A stretch of DNA of 64,000 nt from CALCKU01 sp964534845 (GTDB lineage Bacteria; Pseudomonadota; Alphaproteobacteria; Caulobacterales; Maricaulaceae): contig CAZHPV010000001.1 in the NCBI GenBank assembly GCA_964534845.1, forward strand, positions 65,652-129,651, given 5' to 3'. Both the position numbers and the translations under genes were made by a program. Shown here piece after piece: positions 51,853 to 60,056 of the stretch (position 1 is the first letter of the stretch; the number at the start of each line of letters is the position of its first letter). The notes under the pieces were generated by a model that saw nothing but the letters and a program-made list of their open reading frames with translations, searched no databases and was not told where the DNA came from.

Positions 51853-53019
51853 TTATTCGATAATGCGGACTTGGCGTGTTTCGCCGGGCGTTATAATGGC
51901 ATTAAAGGAAGCATTTATCTCGTCAACATTGCTGATATCGAAATAGTATTCTGATTTGGCTAGCGCACAATCCTGAAAAATCTGACTGGACGAATTTATA
52001 TTCGATGAAGGACCCGTATGCAGAGCCTGACATGTTTCATCCGTTTCGATATCATAATTCGTGATATGACCATTGGGAGACGCGCAATCAATTAACATAG
52101 CCGCACCTGAGTCTGGGGCTTCAAAAGAAATGGCATAGACCTCAATGCCTTCTGTTTTTGCGCGGTGACAGGCGGCAATTGTGCGCTCTGTAAATGAAGG
52201 TCCGCCCGATCTGTTTAAGTGGTTGTCAACTTCGCCGTCCGTCATGATCATCATAACTTCACGCCGGGTTTCATTCGGTTTACGGTCATCAAGCAGCATA
52301 TCTACAGCGACCTCTGTTGCTTCCGCCGGCACAGTACCGTTTCCGGTTCTCAGCCTGTTGACTTGTTGGATCGTGTGTGAAGAGCCATAATCAAGAATGG
52401 CTGTAAATTGTGGCCGGTAACTTCTGTTATAGGCTGTCAGACCAGAACGCATATCTGCGCCAAGATCATTATTTTCAAAAAAATCTTCAACACTGCCTTC
52501 TAGGGCATCAATCCGTCTTTCTCCACTTTCCAGTCTTGCATTCATAGAGCCTGAAATATCCAGGACCATCATAATAGAGAGCGGGCCTGTATTTGCGCTA
52601 CTGGTTGAGGCGGTACTTTTCCCGGCCATTTCTATGGGATTGACACCAACTATGGAGGCAAAAACCGGGGTTAATTTTGCATGTACATCTACGGCGACGG
52701 CTTCTGCCGCATCGTCAAGTATAACCGTAACATTATAATCCGATAGCTTTGCATTACGATTTGATTGTTCCAAGGCAAAATTCTTAATGGCTGTCTGGGC
52801 ATCTGATCCGCTTAATGCCTTATTGAGATAGACGCGATTCACCCCGAAGACGGAGGCTTGGTCAGCCGTTTTGGTTAAAAATCTCTGCGCTGAAAACATC
52901 CGAGCAGACTCAATAGTAAGGCCTGTTCCGCCTAAAATGAGTAAGGATGATAGCGCCGCCATTATAGAGAAATTGCCAGCTTTGTTTTTAATAAATTTGG
53001 ATAGGTTAAGTTTTTTCAT
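51853..53019 (-). CDS. TadG-like pilus-assembly protein with VWA domain
   Basis: The 388-residue protein has an N-terminal TadE/TadG-type segment (KNKAGNFSIMAALSSLLILGGTGLTIESAR), one membrane helix, and then a von Willebrand A domain from about residue 150, with the MIDAS motif DISGSMN and further Thr/Asp sites (TDGEVDN). Such proteins are associated with Flp/Tad pili, but no other tad/cpa gene is in the window. The gene is single, convergent with prfA, and its own stop lies 2 nt from that of prfA. Two Cys near the end (CASPNGHIT and the region before FDISNVDE) may form a disulfide. Confidence 0.85.
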   Translation of the reverse strand: MKKLNLSKFIKNKAGNFSIMAALSSLLILGGTGLTIESARMFSAQRFLTKTADQASVFGVNRVYLNKALSGSDAQTAIKNFALEQSNRNAKLSDYNVTVILDDAAEAVAVDVHAKLTPVFASIVGVNPIEMAGKSTASTSSANTGPLSIMMVLDISGSMNARLESGERRIDALEGSVEDFFENNDLGADMRSGLTAYNRSYRPQFTAILDYGSSHTIQQVNRLRTGNGTVPAEATEVAVDMLLDDRKPNETRREVMMIMTDGEVDNHLNRSGGPSFTERTIAACHRAKTEGIEVYAISFEAPDSGAAMLIDCASPNGHITNYDIETDETCQALHTGPSSNINSSSQIFQDCALAKSEYYFDISNVDEINASFNAIITPGETRQVRIIE

Positions 53020-53258
53020 AACACGCTCAACTTCGGCGTAGTCGAAATCCCACTAATTTATAATCTACGCCCAAGACGTTAAAGCATAAATATTTTAATA
53101 TAATGCTGAAAAATATGCTTAGGGGTTTATTAATTTTTTGAACGCTGAGGCCTGATCGTCAAGGGTATCCGCGCTGTTGCTGTGCGATGTTAACCGCCTA
53201 CATTTAGTCCCAGTACTAAATATTTTGCTGTCGCCCAACCGAAGATTTTCTCGGGAAC

Positions 53259-53281
53259 AAAAAACCGCGCCTCAGCGCGGT
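53259..53281 (-). terminator. Rho-independent terminator after tRNA-fMet
   Basis: On the minus strand CCGCGC TGAG GCGCGG is followed by six T. It lies 9 nt past the 3' end of the tRNA. Confidence 0.85.
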
Positions 53282-53289
53282 GGTTTTGT

Positions 53290-53366
<77 letters not shown>

Positions 53367-53560
53367 ATATTATCCTAAGACCTGACCCTATATGTGTCGG
53401 GCGCTTATATATCAAGTTCAATATTGCAAAATTGTGAAAAATTTTCAGCTTTGCTTATGGCTCTTGAAAACGGAGGTGGCGGCCTAATGGTGCGTAAACT
53501 ATTCTAATTATCATGGCTTTAGAGACTAGGGGGTTAACGCTTAGATATCCAAAATATCGT

Positions 53561-54025
53561 CTATTGAGCAGAATTTTGAAACGTTTCGGGCTTTGATTGA
53601 TCTAAGGTGAAGCTTTCGTGCCATACGGTCATGATTTTTTTGACGAGTTCTTCTTGCAAGACAGGCTTGGCGATAACATCATCAAACGCATATTGTTTAC
53701 AGACTTCTATGCGGTGGAACTGAACATCACCGGTTATGGCAATGATTTTGATATTAGCCCAGTCTGTCTGACTTTCGCGAATTACACGAGTCGCTTTGAG
53801 ACCATCCATGATCGGCATGTGTATATCCATTAAAACTATGTCGACAGGTTGGTTTGTGAGAATGTTTACGGCTTCTTGACCGTTCCTTGCCATATAAGGC
53901 TCGGGAAAATCGTTGGCCAGAAAAATTTTTATAACCTCACGATTAACGCCGCTATCATCGACGATCATAACTTTAGGAGATCTGATATTTTCGATGCCAT
54001 CGGTGAAATTCGATATTTCATTCAT
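53561..54025 (-). CDS. Single-domain response regulator (CheY-like)
   Basis: The 154-residue protein is a lone receiver domain: acidic pair Asp23-Asp24 in MIVDDSGVNRE, phospho-acceptor Asp67 in VDIVLMDIHMP, Thr in IAITGD and Lys in IAKPV. There is no output domain. A Gly-poor N-terminal 17 residues and a Gln/Ser-rich C-terminus are extra. No cognate histidine kinase is adjacent. SD AGAGGA precedes ATG 54025. Confidence 0.92.
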   Translation of the reverse strand: MNEISNFTDGIENIRSPKVMIVDDSGVNREVIKIFLANDFPEPYMARNGQEAVNILTNQPVDIVLMDIHMPIMDGLKATRVIRESQTDWANIKIIAITGDVQFHRIEVCKQYAFDDVIAKPVLQEELVKKIMTVWHESFTLDQSKPETFQNSAQ

Positions 54026-54131
54026 AAAAACGTCCTCTTACGTCTCGGCTTATAAGTGAGAAGTGTGGACTAATCATAAAGATTGAAGACAAATTACGTT
54101 CAAATATGTGATATAAAAGGGAAAATTTGCT

Positions 54132-54569
54132 TTAAATTAAAATTTCCGAGCGGATTTTGGTTGCAATTTTCTCAAGTGCATCCATGTCTGCCATTTTTCC
54201 GCTGGTATGGCTCTTCATGTCGTCTTCCTTATATATCGGAATAATATGGAAATGCAGGTGAAAGACGGTTTGGCCGGCTAGGGCGCCGTTAAATTGCATT
54301 ATTCGAATGCCGTCAGGTTTGAGTGCACTCTTAACGGCTTTCGCCAGTCTTTGTGTTTGCACAATAAGCGGCGTTAAATTATCTGGGGGAACATCGAGCA
54401 AATTTCGGGCTTCGGTTTTTGGTATAACCAGACAATGTCCGTGGCTTTGCGGAAAAACATCCATAAAGGCAAGGACATACTTGTCTTCGTAAAGTTTAAC
54501 GCAGGGCATGTCCCCTTTTAGAATTTTTGCAAAAATATTTTCGGGATCATAGTTTCCTATCAGGCTCAT
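54132..54569 (-). CDS. HIT-family nucleotide-binding protein
   Basis: The 145-residue protein has the HIT triad HLHFH (His104, His106, His108 in FHLHFHIIP), the FAKILKGDMPCVKLYEDKYVLAFMDVFPQSHGHCLVIPK start and a C-terminal short helix. HIT proteins hydrolyse nucleoside phosphoramidates or dinucleotides. Its ATG overlaps the stop of the FemAB-like gene by 4 nt, so it is the second gene of a coupled pair. Confidence 0.93.
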   Translation of the reverse strand: MSLIGNYDPENIFAKILKGDMPCVKLYEDKYVLAFMDVFPQSHGHCLVIPKTEARNLLDVPPDNLTPLIVQTQRLAKAVKSALKPDGIRIMQFNGALAGQTVFHLHFHIIPIYKEDDMKSHTSGKMADMDALEKIATKIRSEILI

Positions 54570-55738
54570 TCTTTATCCTTTCCTTTGTTGTAAGGTGTGT
54601 TGCCTTTTTTAAAGGGCGTGTGCTGCGCTAAAATTTCTACATTTTGTTCAACGGCGCGGCGTTCATGTCTGAGGTAATTATCGACCGCGTCTCTTAGACC
54701 CGGATGTGCGAGATAATGGGCTGAATGGGTTGTAACGGGTTGATAGCCGCGGGCTAATTTATGTTCACCTTGCGCCCCCGCCTCCACGCGGCCAAGCCTG
54801 CGTTCAAGCGCGGCGTCAATAGCCTGATAATAACACAATTCGAAATGTAAAAAGGGCTTATAGGCCAAGCTTCCCCAATTTCGGCCATATAGGGCCTCCG
54901 AGCCTATAAAGTTGAGAGCCGCTGCAAAAGGTGTGTCGTCCTGTGAGGCAATGATGAGCAAAATATCCTCTCGCATCGTGTCTTGCAGAATAGAAAAGAA
55001 ATCACGGTTTAAATAAGGACGCCCCCATTTACGCTGGCTGGTGTCGAGATAGCAGCGGTAAAAAACATCCCAATGATGGGCTTTTAGGTCGTCTCCGGAA
55101 AGGCGTTCAATATGGATATCGCTCTGGGCGGCCTTGCGTTCTTTGCGAATATTTTTGCGCTTTCGCGATGATAGGCTATTCAAGAAATCCTCAAAGCCGG
55201 AATAGCCGGGGTTTAAAAAATGAAATTGGCGGTCTTCGCGGTGTAAGAAACCTGCCGCTTGTAAGACCTCTTTATCATCATCTTGTAAAAAGGTGAGATG
55301 GACGCCCGAATATTCCCATTCATGGCAGGCCTGTATCATAGCGTCCATGACGCCGGCTTTGGCCTCCCGACTTGTCGCTAAGAGACGCGGGCCCGTTACA
55401 GGCGTAAAGGGTATGCTGCATTGCAATTTTGGATAATAGCGCGTGCCAGCCCGCTGCAAGGCGTCCGCCCAACTATGGTCGAAAACATATTCACCCTGAC
55501 TGTGGGTTTTTGCATATAGGGGCGCGGCCCCGCGCGGATTGCCGTCCTTATCTTCTAGCCAGATATGTCGCGGCGCCCAACCGGTATTTTCATGGACACA
55601 TCCGCTTTCTTCAAGTGCATTTAAAAATGTCCATGTGAGGAACGGATGATGCGACTTTGGTAGATGGGCGTTCCATTCTGACTGACTGACCTCTGAAATA
55701 CGTGTCAGAATACGGGCATTGTAAATCTTGTGACTCAC
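54566..55738 (-). CDS. FemAB/GNAT-like peptidogalycan biosynthesis protein (DUF482)
   Basis: The 390-residue protein resembles the DUF482 group of the GNAT/FemAB superfamily. It has HPFLTWTFLNALEESGCVHENTGWAPRHIWLEDKDG at the N-terminus, FTPVTGPRLL, the basic stretch SSRKRKNIRKERK near residue 190, and LYGRNWGSLAYKPFLHFELCYYQAIDAALERRLGRVEAGAQGEHKLARGY. These proteins are thought to act on cell-wall or peptide acceptors, without a proven reaction. The HIT protein is encoded after it with a 4-nt overlap. Confidence 0.87.
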   Translation of the reverse strand: MSHKIYNARILTRISEVSQSEWNAHLPKSHHPFLTWTFLNALEESGCVHENTGWAPRHIWLEDKDGNPRGAAPLYAKTHSQGEYVFDHSWADALQRAGTRYYPKLQCSIPFTPVTGPRLLATSREAKAGVMDAMIQACHEWEYSGVHLTFLQDDDKEVLQAAGFLHREDRQFHFLNPGYSGFEDFLNSLSSRKRKNIRKERKAAQSDIHIERLSGDDLKAHHWDVFYRCYLDTSQRKWGRPYLNRDFFSILQDTMREDILLIIASQDDTPFAAALNFIGSEALYGRNWGSLAYKPFLHFELCYYQAIDAALERRLGRVEAGAQGEHKLARGYQPVTTHSAHYLAHPGLRDAVDNYLRHERRAVEQNVEILAQHTPFKKGNTPYNKGKDKE

Positions 55739-55783
55739 AGCAGGCTGTGCCCTAATATATTGATTTGGATGCTGATCTTTATT

Positions 55784-56251
55784 TTACTCGATCTCAATGA
55801 TGGCATCGATTTCTACTGCGACGTCCAGAGGCAGGCTGGGCGCACTTACAGCAAAGCGGGCATGTCGCCCTAAATCGCCAAATACATCCACCATTATATC
55901 CGAACACCCATTGATGATTGTGGGAATATCGGCCTGGGTTACGGTCGGCAGGGCCTGAACAAACCCGCCGAGTTTTACAATACGTTTAACGCGGGTAAGA
56001 TCACCGTCACACGCTGCTTTCATTTGAGCGATCAGATTGAGTGCAGAAAATTTCGCCGCGAGTTGGCCTTCTTCAATGCTGAGGTCTTCGCCAAGACGTC
56101 CAAGAATTGTAATGTCGCCGATTTTGGAAATTTGTCCCGAAATGAAAACCAGATTACCACTTTTCACATAGGGTACATAATTAGCCACCGGCGGGCTGGC
56201 TTCGGGGAGTTCCAGACCGAGTTCTAATAGTTTCTTTTCAATCGGGTTCAT
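55784..56251 (-). CDS. RidA-family protein (YjgF/YER057c/UK114)
   Basis: The 155-residue protein has the RidA-like core: NYVPYVKSGNLVFISGQISKIGD, ALNLIAQMKAACDGDLTRVKRIVKLGGFV, then DIMVDVFGDLGRHARFAVSAPSLPLDVAVEIDAIIEI, whose Arg in GRHARFAV is the usual substrate-binding Arg. It is of the longer YjgH-like subgroup rather than true RidA; those with Arg and a Ser in LP often deaminate reactive enamines. It is divergent from the nitroreductase gene, 74 nt apart. Confidence 0.88.
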   Translation of the reverse strand: MNPIEKKLLELGLELPEASPPVANYVPYVKSGNLVFISGQISKIGDITILGRLGEDLSIEEGQLAAKFSALNLIAQMKAACDGDLTRVKRIVKLGGFVQALPTVTQADIPTIINGCSDIMVDVFGDLGRHARFAVSAPSLPLDVAVEIDAIIEIE

Positions 56252-56325
56252 TGCAAATTCCTAATATTATACCTTGCTTTGAGCTATCTGATTTTACAAA
56301 TTGGGTCAAAGTAAAAGGCGATATT

Positions 56326-56934
56326 ATGAGTGATACTGAAATAGTCAAATTAGGTAGGCCGGAAAAATCAAAAACGGTTTTAGAGTTTCTGGCCCTTAGA
56401 CGCTCCAATCTGGCAAAACTCATGACGGGTCCGGGGCCTGACAAAGAGAGTTTAGACGGGATTTTAAAAATCGCCGCCCGTGTACCCGACCATAGAAAGC
56501 TCGCGCCGTGGCGTTTCATTGTTTTTCAGGATGAGGCGCGCAAACGCTTCGGGGAACATTTAAAGGCCCGATTTACGGAGCAAAACCCGGACGCGAACCT
56601 TAAAGCACGAGACTTTGAGGCCGCTCGCCTGCTGCGTGCACCGAGCGTGATTGCTGTCATTTCAAGTCCGAAAGCGTGTCCGCGAGAGACCCCCATCTGG
56701 GAGCAGGAATTATCAGCAGGCGCGGTTTGTTTTAATATGCTGCTTGCGGCGCAGGCCAGCGGGTTTGCCGCGCAGTGGTTGACCGAATGGTTTGCCTATG
56801 ACGATAAAATCAAAAAAGCTCTGTTTTTAGACGATCAAGAGCGGGTAGCAGGATTTATTTACTTGGGCACTGCGGTTCATGATTCTGTTGAGAGGCCACG
56901 CCCCGAAATGTCGGATATTGTTTCTGTTTACTAA
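56326..56934 (+). CDS. Nitroreductase-family flavoprotein (YdjA-like)
   Basis: From ATG 56326 the protein is 202 residues; the upstream frame from 56251 has no supported start. It has the nitroreductase fold: FLALRRSNLAKLMTGPGPDKESLDGILKIAARVPDHRKLAPWRFIVF at the FMN site, AGAVCFNMLLAAQASGFAAQWLTEW and RVAGFIYLGTA. The VPDHRKLAPWRF run matches YdjA-type small nitroreductases. Natural substrate unknown. Terminator-like hairpin follows at 57080. Confidence 0.9.
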   Translation: MSDTEIVKLGRPEKSKTVLEFLALRRSNLAKLMTGPGPDKESLDGILKIAARVPDHRKLAPWRFIVFQDEARKRFGEHLKARFTEQNPDANLKARDFEAARLLRAPSVIAVISSPKACPRETPIWEQELSAGAVCFNMLLAAQASGFAAQWLTEWFAYDDKIKKALFLDDQERVAGFIYLGTAVHDSVERPRPEMSDIVSVY

Positions 56935-57262
56935 CTCTTAATTTTCGACCCGTTAAGCGGTTGTTTTTTATAAAAATTATTCAATTTTTATTCAAAAGCA
57001 GACATGGACTCAAATTGTTTAGGTTCTATTCATATTGTACTCTCTAATAGAACAATGGTTAACACATTAGTGGAAACCCGAACCCCGCCGTCACCAAGCG
57101 CCCCGTGTGACGCGGGGTTCACTTTTTCTGGATATAGTAAAGTTTTTGACGCCTTTTCCTAATATTTCTGATATGCAGGAAAAGCTGGATTATGACCGCC
57201 TTATGGGTTAGGGCGCTTGTGATCTTTAGTCTCAACGCCATTGAATAGAACGGGCGCATGTT
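56935..57262 (+). other. Intergenic region with two hairpins, possible small RNA
   Basis: This 328-nt gap has an 8-bp inverted repeat GTTCTATT/AATAGAAC (57023-57030, 57046-57053), then, 26 nt later, the strong hairpin at 57080-57120 ending in a T-rich tract. No protein-coding frame is convincing here. The two stems in series, closed by a terminator-like structure, could be a short RNA gene or the long 3' UTR of the nitroreductase mRNA. Confidence 0.35.
57080..57127 (+). terminator. Long GC-rich terminator-like hairpin
   Basis: GAACCCCG-CCGTCAC (57080-57094) pairs with GTGACGCGGGGTTC (57107-57120), a 14-bp stem with one bulged C and a 12-nt loop, followed by ACTTTTTC. It is 146 nt past the nitroreductase stop. 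Confidence 0.7.
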
Positions 57263-58384
57263 ATGACATCCGCATCAGATGAAAGCTTAACCACCCAGGA
57301 AGACGCGGCAATGCCGGTCGCCGGACGTGACAAATCGGCCGAAAACAGGGGTTTAAGCTTTTTTACCGACCAGGCTCCAGACCCAGGTACGGCAACGCAG
57401 ATAACACAAGATGTCTATTGGTTACGATTTAGTCTGCCCATGACCGGTCTGAACCATATTAATTTATGGGCGCTTAGAGACGGGGATGAGTGGGTTGTAA
57501 TTGATACGGGTATTGGCAATCGTGACAGTAAGGCAATCTGGACAAACCATTTTGAAAATCTCATGCAGGGTCGGTTGGTAAATCGCGTTATTGTAACGCA
57601 TTTACATCCAGACCATGTCGGGCTGGCTGGCTGGATAAGCCGGAAATTTGGCGCACCGTTACTTATGACGCGCGGGGAATATTTTTTATGTCGGGTATTA
57701 GCCGCTGATACGGGTAAAATGGCCCCGAAAGAAGGCCTCATATTTTATAAAAAGGCCGGATATGATGAAGGCCAGCTTGAACTCTATAAAATGCGATTTG
57801 GCGGGTTTGGCAAAGCAATTACGCCGTTGCCCAATAGTTATGATCGTCTTACTGAAGGTCAGAAACTCAAGATTGGCGCGCATGAATGGGAAGTGATTAT
57901 TGGCTCAGGCCATTCACCTGAACATGCCTGCCTATATAGCCGGGAGCTAAATATCTGTATTTCCGGGGATCAAATTCTCCCCAATATTAGCTCAAATGTG
58001 TCGGTATGGCCGACAGAGCCCGAAGCCAACCCGCTAGAGAACTGGATTGATAGTTGTAAAAAGCTCAGAGATATCTTGCCTGAAGATGTTCTCGTCTGTC
58101 CCGCCCACGGTATTCCGTTTAGGGGCGCACATAAACGTTTGTCCAAATTAATTGAACATCATGAAAAGGCCCTCGCACGCCTTTACGAATTTTGTAAAAC
58201 ACCGCGCATGGCAACAGAGGTTTACTCTGTGCTGTTTCGCCGGGAGATTAATGACGGTAACCGTATTATGGCGGTGGGCGAAAGTGTAGCGCATTTAAAC
58301 TGCCTAAAAGAGCGCGGGCTTATCTCGCGCCGGCTAAATGACGCCGGACAATTCACCTATAAAGCCATCAAGCCGCGCCGCTAG
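57263..58384 (+). CDS. MBL-fold metallohydrolase with C-terminal winged-helix-like region
   Basis: The 373-residue protein has a metallo-beta-lactamase domain: ITQDVYWLRFSLPMTGLNHINLWAL, VVIDTGIGN, the metal site HLHPDH (113-118) and GHSPEHACLYS, CISGDQILP and the last His in CPAHG. The final 90 residues look like a winged-helix tail (MATEVYSVLFRREI, LNCLKERGLISRRL), as in LACTB2-type enzymes. All five metal ligands are present. Substrate unknown, perhaps an acyl-CoA or glutathione thioester. ATG 57263 is chosen; ATG 57258 is out of frame. Confidence 0.9.
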   Translation: MTSASDESLTTQEDAAMPVAGRDKSAENRGLSFFTDQAPDPGTATQITQDVYWLRFSLPMTGLNHINLWALRDGDEWVVIDTGIGNRDSKAIWTNHFENLMQGRLVNRVIVTHLHPDHVGLAGWISRKFGAPLLMTRGEYFLCRVLAADTGKMAPKEGLIFYKKAGYDEGQLELYKMRFGGFGKAITPLPNSYDRLTEGQKLKIGAHEWEVIIGSGHSPEHACLYSRELNICISGDQILPNISSNVSVWPTEPEANPLENWIDSCKKLRDILPEDVLVCPAHGIPFRGAHKRLSKLIEHHEKALARLYEFCKTPRMATEVYSVLFRREINDGNRIMAVGESVAHLNCLKERGLISRRLNDAGQFTYKAIKPRR

Positions 58385-58405
58385 GTCGTATGAGGGTCGG
58401 TTGGA

Positions 58406-59935
58406 TTACCGGAACCGACTTGTATCCCATACCTTTGAGAACGGTATTGATCTACCACTAGCCTGAACAATCATGACATGATCGCGCGTTAAGTCTCTGG
58501 GGTGATCGACGCCGCAAGAATGCGCTATCATTTCGACTTCTTCGCGCATATTTTTACAATAATTCATGACGCGCACGGCTTTATTTGTTGGGTCTAATCC
58601 GTGCTGAAGACGTTTATTGTGGGTGGTAATACCTGTCGGGCAGGTGTTCTCATTACATTTCAAGGCTTGGATACAGCCAAGGGCAAACATGAAACCGCGC
58701 GCGGAATTGACAAAATCTGCCCCGACGCAAAAGGCCCATGCCATTTCGGCAGGTGTAATTAATTTGCCGCTCGCGATGAGGGCAATATCGTCACGAAGCC
58801 CTTCTTCCCGCAAGAGATCATCAATCACAGGCAAGCTTTCCCGTATTGTCAGCCCAACATTATCAAGCAGGGGGAGAGGTGCAGCCCCTGTTCCCCCGTC
58901 ACCGCCGTCTATTGCCATATAATTCGGAGCGCTGGAGGCGCCTCGGGCCTTAATTTCTTTTACGAGCGCTTCAATGGGGGCTATATTCCCGACCACAAAT
59001 TTAATACCGACAGGGCGGCCAGATGTTTCTCTGACTGTGTGGATAAGATCAAGCAATTCGCCCGGATTGCTGACATCGACATGACGATTGGGAGAAATAG
59101 CTGATTCACCGACGGGAATGCCGCGAATTTCAGCGATTTCTTGTGTGACTTTAGTGCCTGGCAAGATACCTCCTTTTCCGGGTTTGGCACCTTGGGACAG
59201 TTTGATTTCTATCATTTTGACATTGGGGTTTTCGCAAACTTTTGCCAATTTATCGGTATTCAAAGTCGCGTCGTCATTTCGGACGCCGAATTTGGCAGTC
59301 CCCATTTGGAAGATAAGATCACAATCTCCCTCAGCATGATAGGGCGAGACGCCGCCTTCCCCGGTGTTTAGCCAGCACCCCGCCAATTGTGCGCCGTGAG
59401 ACAGAGCAAGGACTGCCGGCTTTGATAAGGATCCGTAGCTCATAGCCGAAATATTAAAAAAGCTATTGGGGGTATAAGGATGGCGCGTATTAGGGCCAAT
59501 AACAAAGCCGGGTTTTGGGCTATGTTGGCCTTCAAGTTTAGGAAACATACCATTTGCGAATATGGCCGTTCCGGGTGTCAAAACGCGCGTCGAACCAAAC
59601 GGGGCGGTTTCTTTGCCGTGTTGGGCGACGTCATATATCCAGTCGCGTTCAGCGCGGTTAAAGGGCATTTCTTCGCGGTCCATTGCAAAGAAATATTGCC
59701 GAAAAAATTCGCCCAAAGTTGTGAATATCCCCCGAAACCGACCAATAACGGGATAGTTGCGTCTAACACTGTCTTTGGTTTGGCGGACATCGATAGTAAA
59801 AAGGACTAATATAACCAAGACTAATAAGCCCATCAAAAACAGGAAGAGTGATCCTAGAAAATCAATGCCGATTAAAGCGGATCCGGCAATTTCTTCTATT
59901 GAATCTGATCCGTAGGTTTTTGCTGCAAAAATCAT
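58406..59935 (-). CDS. FMN-binding glutamate synthase-like protein, membrane-anchored
   Basis: The 509-residue protein has an N-terminal membrane helix (about 23-46, GIDFLGSLFLFLMGLLVLVILVL) and a GltB-like FMN/synthase domain: VNIGEG-type NTGEGGVSPYH, IEIKLSQGAKPGKGGILPG, YMAIDGGDGGTGAAPLPLLDNVG, LIASGKLITPAEMAWAFCVGADFVNSARGFMFALG, and the 3Fe-4S Cys pattern C-x5-C-x4-C in GCIQALKCNENTCPTG. The amidotransferase domain is absent. This form is often found alone and its in vivo reaction is unclear. It faces the alkylsulfatase gene. Confidence 0.9.
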   Translation of the reverse strand: MIFAAKTYGSDSIEEIAGSALIGIDFLGSLFLFLMGLLVLVILVLFTIDVRQTKDSVRRNYPVIGRFRGIFTTLGEFFRQYFFAMDREEMPFNRAERDWIYDVAQHGKETAPFGSTRVLTPGTAIFANGMFPKLEGQHSPKPGFVIGPNTRHPYTPNSFFNISAMSYGSLSKPAVLALSHGAQLAGCWLNTGEGGVSPYHAEGDCDLIFQMGTAKFGVRNDDATLNTDKLAKVCENPNVKMIEIKLSQGAKPGKGGILPGTKVTQEIAEIRGIPVGESAISPNRHVDVSNPGELLDLIHTVRETSGRPVGIKFVVGNIAPIEALVKEIKARGASSAPNYMAIDGGDGGTGAAPLPLLDNVGLTIRESLPVIDDLLREEGLRDDIALIASGKLITPAEMAWAFCVGADFVNSARGFMFALGCIQALKCNENTCPTGITTHNKRLQHGLDPTNKAVRVMNYCKNMREEVEMIAHSCGVDHPRDLTRDHVMIVQASGRSIPFSKVWDTSRFR

Positions 59936-60056
59936 ATATAATCCTTATTTGATTGTGATCATTTAGCACGGCTTACCGTCTACGCAAATAACTCTTGTAT
60001 ATTATCCGCGATATGCGTCATTCTGTTGCAAAATCACACGTAATATGGAGGGAATA

